Assembly (NCBI GenBank): GCA_042663485.1
Contig: JBHTAF010000002.1
Source of the DNA: Natronosalvus sp042663485
Lineage (GTDB): Archaea; Halobacteriota; Halobacteria; Halobacteriales; Natrialbaceae
DNA length: 64,000 nt
Direction: 5' to 3' (one strand)
Position numbers and translations under genes: made by a program
Shown here: one piece after another, positions 52,238 through 59,595 of the stretch
Numbering within the stretch: the stretch's first letter is position 1
Layout of the letters: each line of letters begins with the position of its first letter
Notes under the pieces: generated by a model
Told to the model about the DNA's origin: nothing
What the model saw: the letters and a program-made list of their open reading frames with translations, nothing else
The model's database searches: none

Positions 52238-53611
52238 TCAGTTTCCGGACGTGCGCATCTCCCAGAGTTCGTCGAACGTGATGACCTCCACGTCGGACTC
52301 GTCGATGTAGGCGAGCAGTTCCTCGTAGTCCTCCTCGGGCATGGTGTTGTTCGCGGAGAACTCGTGGAAGTTCAAGATCGTACACTGGTTGTACGCGCCG
52401 GCGAGGTCCACACAGCGTTTGGCGATGTCGAGGTCGTGACCGATCGTCCGGGGCAGCGCCAGCGGATCGAAGCCGTGGACGTTCGTGGTGTTCACGTTCC
52501 CGGCCTGGTTGAAGCCGCCACAGTAGTGGTACTTCGAGATGTACTCGAGGCTGGTGGCGTCGTAGCTGTTGTGCGGGTAGACGATGAAATCTGCGCCCAT
52601 GAACTCGTGCTGGATGAGCCAGTTCTTGTCCCCCCTGAGGCGACCGTCCAGTTGGTCCTCGTCATCGTACTCGTGCATGCGAGAGTGAGTCCCGTGGGTA
52701 ACGATCTGGTCACCCGCTTCCTGTCGCTCCTTGAGTTGCGAGGTCGACATGATCCCATCGCGGGCCTCCTCGGACCATCGGGGGACGGCGGCCTGGACCG
52801 CACTGAAGCCGTACTCGTCGTGGAGTGGGCTCGCTTTCTCGAGGAAGTCCAGGGTTCCGTCGTCCCAGGACAGCATGACGTATCCATTGTCGGCCGTTGG
52901 GACTGCGCGCAGGTCGTCGATCCACACCTCCGCCTCCGGCATCGAGTGGAGCACCTGGAACTGGAGGGTGGCGACGTCGTCCATCATGGGCTCGATCGAG
53001 CTCTCCTCGAACACGCCGGGGCTCGAGCGGAACCATCCGACGTCGGGCGCGCGGTAGGTGATCTCCCGGAGGGAGTAGACTCGCTCGCTGCCGTAGGAGT
53101 CGACGACGCGAACGTTGATGGTGATCCGATCTGGGGTCGTCGTTCGCACGGCGAACGAGAGGTCGAGGTCGGTCAGATCAACGTCCGAGAGTTCGCGCTC
53201 GACGACGATGTTCTCGTCTTCGTCCGCCGTGAGATGGAAGCTCTGTGACCCGTCGAAGACGACCTCCTCGTCGGCTTCGCCCGACCCCTGTACGACCTCC
53301 CACGGACCGAGATCCTCGAAGTCGTCGATAGAGTCGCCCGGCTGGCGGTACTCCTCGCGGCTGTTGTACTCGGTCTCGAGTGCCGGCACGCCGTTGCCGT
53401 CCTCGTTTCCGTCGGTGTCGTTGCCGTCTTCGCTCCCGTTGGAGTCGTTGCCGTTGCCAGTATCGTTACCGTTCCCGTTACCGTCCCCGTCTCCGTCCCC
53501 GTTACTACGCAAGGAGTTCAGGCGATCAGTACAGCCCGCGAGCCCGGCCGCCATCGCAGTCGCACCCGAGGTGGCCAGGAAGCGTCGCCGCGTCGTGTTG
53601 TCTCGCGTCAT
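52238..53611 (-). CDS. Exported polysaccharide deacetylase lipoprotein
   Basis: This 457-residue protein has a Tat signal (TRRRFLATSGATAMAAGLAGC) with lipobox, a long Gly-Asp-Asn linker, a carbohydrate-binding-like beta domain (about 95-225) and a NodB-type deacetylase domain (about 240-450). Motif 1 is LSWDDGTLDF with two Asp; motif 2 is THGTHSRMH with the H-S-x-x-H zinc pair. It should remove acetyl groups from a surface polysaccharide. TATAATAA on the minus strand near 53641-53650 may be its promoter. It is paralogous to the degenerate protein at 48187-49488. Confidence 0.85.
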   Translation of the reverse strand: MTRDNTTRRRFLATSGATAMAAGLAGCTDRLNSLRSNGDGDGDGNGNGNDTGNGNDSNGSEDGNDTDGNEDGNGVPALETEYNSREEYRQPGDSIDDFEDLGPWEVVQGSGEADEEVVFDGSQSFHLTADEDENIVVERELSDVDLTDLDLSFAVRTTTPDRITINVRVVDSYGSERVYSLREITYRAPDVGWFRSSPGVFEESSIEPMMDDVATLQFQVLHSMPEAEVWIDDLRAVPTADNGYVMLSWDDGTLDFLEKASPLHDEYGFSAVQAAVPRWSEEARDGIMSTSQLKERQEAGDQIVTHGTHSRMHEYDDEDQLDGRLRGDKNWLIQHEFMGADFIVYPHNSYDATSLEYISKYHYCGGFNQAGNVNTTNVHGFDPLALPRTIGHDLDIAKRCVDLAGAYNQCTILNFHEFSANNTMPEEDYEELLAYIDESDVEVITFDELWEMRTSGN

Positions 53612-53890
53612 TGGTACCCGGCAGTACCGGCAACGACCCCATTATTATAGACGCGATAGACCCCTCGAGCACTCATCCGATACCGCAGCAGACCACCGCA
53701 GCAGGTTCCAATCCCAGAATCCCCGAATTCGGGCGCGATTCGAACCAAGTCCGTCGGTCGCTCGAGGCTTAATGACGCCATAGTAAACGACGCGGCGCCA
53801 GATACTGGTAGGTACACAGGCGAACGCGCGACGGCCCCACCACGATCGGCGGGACGCCGTCGACGGTTCGTTCGAGGGAGACATTCGACG

Positions 53891-55624
53891 ATGAACAAGG
53901 AACTATTCGGCGTGTTTGGAAGCATCGAGACGTTCGAACGTCACCGGTCTGTGGAGGCGTTCGACGACGTACTCGCAGGAACGGAGATCACGGTCGGTAT
54001 CAGAGACCCCGGTCTCGGTACGCCCGGCTGGAGCGCCCGCTACGCCGACGAACGTGGTATCTGTGTCGTCTGGGGGGAAGCTTACGTTCCCGGCGACGAA
54101 ACCAACGCGGCTCGCTGGCTGCTCGAGCAGTACGATTCCGAAGACGACGCGGCGTTCGACGTGCTGAACGGATCCTACCTCGCCGTCGTCGATCCCGTCG
54201 ACGACGACGCCTTCGTGGCGACCGACCCGGTTCGCTCTCGAGAGTGTTTCTACACCGACGAGTCGGGTGCCCGCACGTTCGGGACCGACGCGGCCAGCGT
54301 CGCCCGGACGGTCGATGAACCGACGGTGAACCGAAACGCCGTCCTCGAGTACCTCCACCTGGGCGTAACCCTCGGGGAAAAGGCTGCCTTCGAGGAGCTC
54401 TCGCGATTGCCGATAGATAGCCGACTGACCCAATCCGGGGTGGAATCGTTCGAACGCTTCGTCTACCAGCCCCACCAGTTCGATTACGTCGACGAGCTGG
54501 CTACTCGGCTGAAACGGGCACTGGAACGGCGATCCATCCTCCCGGGGCGAAAGGGGTTGCTCCTGTCGGCCGGTTACGACTCCCGCATTTTCCTGCCAAC
54601 GATACCCGACATCGACCGGTGTTACACGGTCGGAACGCCGTCAGCCCAGGAGGTCACCGGCGCACGGCGCGTCGCGACCCAGTACGGGGTCGACCACGTC
54701 GCCTTCGAGCCCGACGAGCACTACCTGCTGGCTAAAGAGTCGAAGACCAGGTACGGACAGGGTATCAAAGAGTCACTCCACATCCACCACGCCGGGTACA
54801 CCGACGAGATGAACGTCGATACGATGTATCACGGCCTGCTCTGTGATACGTTCTTCCGGGGCCACTTCACCGCACAGGACACGATCGAACTCTTCGGAAC
54901 GGAGGTTCCGCGAAACAGACTCGATCCAGACCCCAATCCAGTCGACTCTCTTCTCGGAAAGTTCGGATACGATCGGGAGTCGAGTGAAGCTCTCTCCGAG
55001 CGCATCGCCTTCGACGAGGACCCCGAGCCGTTCGTCCGGGACGCGATCGCCGAAGAGTTCGACGCCGTCGGCGACCGCGCCGTGACGACCCAGAACTCGC
55101 TGACGTGCTGTGGAATCGCTAACCAACCGTCGATCCCGTTTCACAATCACCTCGCGGACAACTTCTTCGCGTCGTTCCTCGCGGCCGACATCGAACTCGT
55201 CCGGTGGCACCTCGAGACGCCACCGGCCCACCGAACGACCGACACCTTCCTCGAGGCCTGCGAACGCCTCGATCCCAATCTCCTCCACCATCGTCCGCCC
55301 GATCGTCCGCACGACGTGACCCTGCTCAACGAGGCCGAGCGGTTTATCCGCCGGAAGACGCCCCTGCTCGAGCCGTTCGAATCGCCGTGGCCGGACCGCA
55401 GGTGGATCTTCGATCACTACGGACTCGACCGAAAACTCCTCCCCGAGCTCGAACACGTACACGGGCTACCGGCGAGACACAAGTTACGGCTGAACGATCT
55501 CAACCGGTGGATCGGTGCTTCGACCGACGACGTCGACAATGCTCGTTCGTGGCTTCACCCGAGGTCAGTAGCGAGAGACGAAAACGGAAACGACGACCGT
55601 TCGACGCAGCCACTTCCCCTGTAA
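53891..55624 (+). CDS. Asparagine synthase-like protein of a glycan locus
   Basis: This 577-residue protein has the two-domain layout of class B asparagine synthetases. The N-terminal glutaminase-like half lacks the Cys2 nucleophile (it starts MNKELFGVFGSIE), so it cannot use glutamine. The C-terminal half has a PP-loop-like ATP site GLLLSAGYDSRIFL (about 220-233). Such proteins occur in archaeal surface-glycan loci, where they may amidate uronic acids or other carboxyl groups. The target is unknown. No signal peptide, so it acts in the cytoplasm. Confidence 0.75.
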   Translation: MNKELFGVFGSIETFERHRSVEAFDDVLAGTEITVGIRDPGLGTPGWSARYADERGICVVWGEAYVPGDETNAARWLLEQYDSEDDAAFDVLNGSYLAVVDPVDDDAFVATDPVRSRECFYTDESGARTFGTDAASVARTVDEPTVNRNAVLEYLHLGVTLGEKAAFEELSRLPIDSRLTQSGVESFERFVYQPHQFDYVDELATRLKRALERRSILPGRKGLLLSAGYDSRIFLPTIPDIDRCYTVGTPSAQEVTGARRVATQYGVDHVAFEPDEHYLLAKESKTRYGQGIKESLHIHHAGYTDEMNVDTMYHGLLCDTFFRGHFTAQDTIELFGTEVPRNRLDPDPNPVDSLLGKFGYDRESSEALSERIAFDEDPEPFVRDAIAEEFDAVGDRAVTTQNSLTCCGIANQPSIPFHNHLADNFFASFLAADIELVRWHLETPPAHRTTDTFLEACERLDPNLLHHRPPDRPHDVTLLNEAERFIRRKTPLLEPFESPWPDRRWIFDHYGLDRKLLPELEHVHGLPARHKLRLNDLNRWIGASTDDVDNARSWLHPRSVARDENGNDDRSTQPLPL

Positions 55625-55861
55625 CGGGCTGTGCGTGTGACAGTAGTGGACTGTTTCGGTGAGTAATAGCCCAAAAGATGCTCTGTAGTCGGTTTCAAAT
55701 TTCTCAACAACGGTTCTGTCACCGTCTTTCACACACGTTCGTTCGCGAAGGTGTCCAAATTGGTGAACGTACGGACCGATGAGTCATTACTCGGTTTTGC
55801 TCGCCTCAACGCTCTCTAATGGGCTCGTAGTACTGTTCAGAATCGAAAAATGAGGAGAATA

Positions 55862-55870
55862 CTTATAACC
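55862..55870 (+). promoter_or_regulatory. TATA box for the winged-helix membrane protein gene
   Basis: CTTATAACC is centred 26 nt before ATG 55892, the leaderless distance, in an AT-rich spacer. Confidence 0.6.
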
Positions 55871-55891
55871 CATCACTTGTTTGGTTGGAAT

Positions 55892-56401
55892 ATGCGTCTG
55901 ACGCCGTCTTGGGTTCGTTCGTCGCGAGACGCGTCTTCGGGCACTCAGTCCGTCCCCGACGACAGCGCTTCACCCGCACCCGAGGTACCAATCTATTACG
56001 CGACCGACGAGTCGACGGATTCGTCGTCGACTCCGTCGGTATCGGCCGCCTCGTTCGTGCCAGAATCCGATAGGGCGCTCCTCGAAGAAATCGCCGAGCT
56101 AGGAGCGCCAGTCACAGTCGACGAGCTCGCGGACCACCTCATCTGGCCGGCTGATCCGCCGATCGAAACGTGGGCCGACGTTCACGAACTCCTCTACGAC
56201 GAACGGCTTCCGGGGCTCGAAGCGGGAGGAGCACTGGAATTCGACGCCGAGAAAGGAATGATCGAACACGTCCGAGAAACCGAAGATCACACCGAAGACG
56301 TCTGGTTTTCTCGACCAGTCCTCGGATTACTTTCGCTCATCTTGCTCGCGACGACGCTATTTCTCGTCTCGACTGGTGTCGTCACGGCGACTCCGTTCTA
56401 A
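55892..56401 (+). CDS. Winged-helix-like protein with C-terminal membrane anchor
   Basis: This 169-residue protein has a Ser-Asp-rich N-terminus (about 60 residues), a domain ALLEEIAELGAPVTVDELADHL ... HELLYDERLPGLEAGGALEFDAEKGMIE that reads as a winged helix (two helices, recognition region, then a wing), and a single C-terminal hydrophobic helix (about 147-167). It resembles the DUF7344 group. A DNA-binding domain tethered to the membrane would be unusual; it could instead be a protein-interaction module. The start is fixed by the TATA box spacing. Confidence 0.68.
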   Translation: MRLTPSWVRSSRDASSGTQSVPDDSASPAPEVPIYYATDESTDSSSTPSVSAASFVPESDRALLEEIAELGAPVTVDELADHLIWPADPPIETWADVHELLYDERLPGLEAGGALEFDAEKGMIEHVRETEDHTEDVWFSRPVLGLLSLILLATTLFLVSTGVVTATPF

Positions 56402-56522
56402 CACTGCCATCCGACGGCTGTCTCAACGTAATAACGTAGTCTTCTCGAGAAAACGTAGCTGACACAGAAAGGAGGGCCGTCGTCAGCACGGTGAGACGAC
56501 CGTCGTCCGATCAACGGGAGAC

Positions 56523-57113
56523 TCAGTTAACGAATCGCCCAGCAGTCAGTACCGTAAACAACAGCAGTATCAGCGCGCTCAGGCCGATGCCAGAGAGCAG
56601 TGAGACGAACGGTAGTTCGAAGATCGCGCCCAGGAAGACCAGGTAACACAGCGCAGTCGCTCCCAGATAGTAATCGTCCCAACCGCCGCTCGCGCTGGGC
56701 TCTGCAGACTCCTCGTCCGTCGGTTCTCCAACCTGGAGGTACTGGTCGACGTAATCGGCCAGTGGCTCTCGTTCGACGACCCCGCGGTTCTTCTGGTAGG
56801 AGATAATGCCGGCCTCGTCGAGTTTCGACAGGTGTGACTGGTAAAGCGGGATGTACACACGCTGGCGCTGTGCGGACGTGAGCTGGTCGACGGTCGTCTC
56901 GTGTTCCCACGCGGCGACTTGCTCTGCAACGTCGCGCATGCGGACGCTCCCCTCCGTATCGCGCAGATACTCGAGCACGAGCCGGCGACGTTCATTTTGC
57001 AGTAGATGAAAGAGTTCGTCCTTCGAAAATGGGACGTCCTCTTCCGGAGCATCGGCGCTCCCATCAGTCGTCTGCTCGTCCTCTTCTTCAGGGCTGATAT
57101 ATTCGGACTTCAT
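56523..57113 (-). CDS. DUF7344 winged-helix protein with two membrane helices
   Basis: This 196-residue protein has an acidic N-terminus (28 residues), a winged-helix domain (SKDELFHLLQNERRRLVLEYLRDTEGSVRMRDVAEQVAAWE ... AQRQRVYIPLYQSHLSKLDEAGIISYQKNRGVV) and a C-terminus with two hydrophobic helices (about 150-193). It is a paralogue of the soluble protein at 12787-13299 and is convergent with the other anchored winged-helix gene. It is probably a haloarchaeal regulator; the membrane part may sense the envelope. Confidence 0.8.
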   Translation of the reverse strand: MKSEYISPEEEDEQTTDGSADAPEEDVPFSKDELFHLLQNERRRLVLEYLRDTEGSVRMRDVAEQVAAWEHETTVDQLTSAQRQRVYIPLYQSHLSKLDEAGIISYQKNRGVVEREPLADYVDQYLQVGEPTDEESAEPSASGGWDDYYLGATALCYLVFLGAIFELPFVSLLSGIGLSALILLLFTVLTAGRFVN

Positions 57114-57504
57114 CGCACCAGTCTTCTGGAAACAGTTCCGGGTAATAAAGGATAGAAACCGTCCAGCGATGAACGATTCATTTTAGTTGAATTCACGGGC
57201 CGTCCCAGACATTTTCTGTCGTTTTAATACCCAGTTATTAGCAACTATAGGCCCCATACTGCCAGAATCACCTTTATATAAAATATCCAACTACTAATTG
57301 ATTTCGCTCAAAATAGGACGGTATTAGCCACCGTTCAAGACCATTTTTTGGCCATGTGAGAGGCCAGTCTCGAGAGAAGGGCGAAGATAGCAAAACAGTG
57401 TCTGGAACGTTACATTCCAGGTCATATTCCCCGTTTTTTCCGCCTGTAACCCCCGAGAATTACCGTCCAGATAATAAATGACCGTGAGGACCTCTCGAGA
57501 ACCA
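57114..57504. other. AT-rich regulatory region upstream of the DUF1616 gene
   Basis: About 390 AT-rich bases with no gene. It contains TTTATATAAAATA near 57273-57285 and, in the order seen before the beta-helix gene, CACCGTT (about 57330), GGCCATG (57350-57356), TAGCAAAACAGT (57388-57399) and TTCCAGG (57415-57421). ATAATAAA (57471-57478) lies about 30 nt before ATG 57505. Confidence 0.55.
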
Positions 57505-58488
57505 ATGAGCGACAACAACTGGTGGTTTCTCGATCTGGCCGCCGTCGTCGCGGCGACCGGATTCCTCTCGTTCGGCCTCCTGCTCGGCGTTCCAGGCGTC
57601 GCTCGAGTGGCATTCGCCCTGCCGCTCGTGTTATTCTTGCCTGGATACGCGCTGATCGCCGTACTGTTCCCAGACGCGCCGAGCGACGACTACCAGCCGT
57701 TCGATATCGACCGCACTGGGCTTCGAAACCCACTTTTAGTCTCTGGTGGTCTGGCGTCGACGGAGCGGATTATCCTGTCAATCGTTGCGAGTATTTTTCT
57801 CGTTCCCGTGATTGCCCTCATTGCGAGCGTAGCCCCTAGGGGTATTGCTCCGGAAACGGTCATCCTCGGGATTGCAGGATTAACAGGTCTGTTGACACTT
57901 TTTGCGATCGTCGCACGGTACCGATGCGCACCCGATCGCCGATTCGCGTTGACGGTCGGTATGTCCGGTCTCCTGTTCAGTCGATCGAGTCGATCCACTG
58001 GCGTGTCCACGCGACCGTTCAATATCGCAATCGTCATCGCACTCCTGGTTCTCGTCGCAACGACCGGCTTCGCGGTCGCCAACCCACCGACCTCAGAATC
58101 GTACACTGAATTCGCGTTCGAGACCGAACCTATCACGGGCGATACCGACACGGTGTACCAGGCCAGCTACGCAGCGGGCGAGGCCTCGGACGTGACCGTT
58201 TCGATCACGAACCACGAGGGAACGGACCAAACGTACACTACTGTGGTTCTTCTCGAGCGGGTGAGCTACGGGGAGTCAGACGCAACGGTTGAAGAACGAG
58301 AACAGCTCGCGAGCGAATCCATTACACTCGCAGACAGCCAAGAGGAACAACAGACCCTCGAGATGACGCCGACGATGCAAGGGGACGACGTCCGGCTGAC
58401 AGTGCTGTTGTACAAAGGGGAACCGCCGGCCGATCCCTCGACCGAAAATGCCTACCGGGCGGTGCAGGCACCGATCGTGGTGGAGTGA
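57505..58488 (+). CDS. DUF1616 membrane protein
   Basis: This 327-residue protein has five hydrophobic helices (WFLDLAAVVAATGFLSFGLLL; RVAFALPLVLFLPGYALIAVLFP; LASTERIILSIVASIFLVPVIAL; a fourth near 130; one near 180) and a C-terminal extracytoplasmic beta domain of about 120 residues (VTVSITNHEGTDQTYTTVVLLERV ... ). This is the DUF1616 layout, often found in archaeal glycosylation or surface gene regions. ATG 57505 is preferred over 57478 for TATA spacing. The next gene starts directly after its stop. Confidence 0.82.
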   Translation: MSDNNWWFLDLAAVVAATGFLSFGLLLGVPGVARVAFALPLVLFLPGYALIAVLFPDAPSDDYQPFDIDRTGLRNPLLVSGGLASTERIILSIVASIFLVPVIALIASVAPRGIAPETVILGIAGLTGLLTLFAIVARYRCAPDRRFALTVGMSGLLFSRSSRSTGVSTRPFNIAIVIALLVLVATTGFAVANPPTSESYTEFAFETEPITGDTDTVYQASYAAGEASDVTVSITNHEGTDQTYTTVVLLERVSYGESDATVEEREQLASESITLADSQEEQQTLEMTPTMQGDDVRLTVLLYKGEPPADPSTENAYRAVQAPIVVE

Positions 58489-59067
58489 ATGTGGCCATGG
58501 GAGCACCTGCTGTTCGCGTACCTGCTGTACTCGTTCTACACCAACGTCGTTCGGAGACGCAGTCCGTCGGGGCCTGAGACGCTCGCGGTCGCCGTCGGCT
58601 CACAGCTGCCGGATCTCGTCGATAAGCCGCTGGCCTGGACGTTCGGCGTCACCCAGACCGGCTACTCGGTCGTCCACTCGATTTTCGTGGTTCCGTTCGT
58701 CTGCCTGGCTGTATACGTACTCCTCCACCGCTGGGAGCGCGGATCGATTCGACAGGCAACCGCGTTCTCGATCGCGATTCTGTCCCATCTCGGCGGGGAC
58801 ATCGTCTATCCGTGGCTTACGGGCGGCCATCTCAACCCGAGAGCCGTCACGTGGCCGGTCACATCGCCGCCGACGGTCGATCAGGGGAGCTTCCTCGATC
58901 ACGTCGTCATCTACGGCAACCGATCCCTCGAACTGTTTCTCAGCGGCGATATCCCCCAGGAGTTGACAGTGCTTCTCGGTCTGCTGGTCCTCACCGTCGT
59001 CCTGTGGGTGTACGATGGGGCGCCGGTCGCCGCCGACTGCTGGCGGTGGGTGTCCCGGCGGACGTAG
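58489..59067 (+). CDS. DUF457 membrane-bound metal-dependent hydrolase, second paralogue
   Basis: This 192-residue membrane protein starts immediately at the stop of the DUF1616 gene, so the two are co-transcribed. Shared landmarks with the product at 16209-16772 are MWPWEHLLFAYLLYSF, SQLPDLVDKPLAW, VVHSIFV and LSHLGGDIVYPW, with the same His and Asp residues. In this genomic setting it may act on a lipid-linked or surface glycan, but no substrate is known for the family. Confidence 0.83.
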   Translation: MWPWEHLLFAYLLYSFYTNVVRRRSPSGPETLAVAVGSQLPDLVDKPLAWTFGVTQTGYSVVHSIFVVPFVCLAVYVLLHRWERGSIRQATAFSIAILSHLGGDIVYPWLTGGHLNPRAVTWPVTSPPTVDQGSFLDHVVIYGNRSLELFLSGDIPQELTVLLGLLVLTVVLWVYDGAPVAADCWRWVSRRT

Positions 59068-59595
59068 TTCGATTGTCCGTCCACACACGCCCGGCACGTC
59101 TTCAGTCGTCGTCCACTCACGCCCCTGCACCCTACACGCCGTCCGTTGCAGCGATAGGGACGACGAGTAAGATGCTCGAGCGACGCCCCACCGAAACGAA
59201 CGGATCCACTTGCAACGACGTCCGATACGTGAGGAGGTAACACTGTTCGTCTGCCAGAACGAAGATCGATACCTGTGCTGGGCGAGGGAGATGAAAGTGA
59301 CACACCGCTTCTCACGTCTCGTGTGGCGTTCGTCTGAAGCCGTCCGAGACGTTCGTGGCGCGGTCTGCGGGCGGGTCCAATCATACCGCCATCTCGTTCT
59401 CACGGACTCGAGATGGATGACACGCTGCCTGGACGGCTTCCACTCGAGCACGAGTTGTGCTTCCCACCCTGGGTACGTACACGCACACGTACGCACTCGC
59501 TCGAGTGGTAGTCACTCAGTCGATAGCGACTCGAGCGCTCGTGACGTCGTGTTCGAGTGAAAAGTCAGCGGCACGCAGACGGTGTGACCGGCCCA
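59068..59595. other. Intergenic region between convergent genes, nothing recognised
   Basis: About 530 bases after two convergent stops. Several open frames exist but their composition (Arg, Ser, Thr, His-rich) is that of non-coding frames. A CACGTACGCAC-like alternating stretch near 59470-59500 is the only structure noted. Confidence 0.45.

Noticed and set aside
59210..59560. A 116-codon plus-strand frame in the spacer before the GT-C-like gene
   Set aside because: It has a Cys/His/Arg-rich composition, no start context, and no conserved motif.
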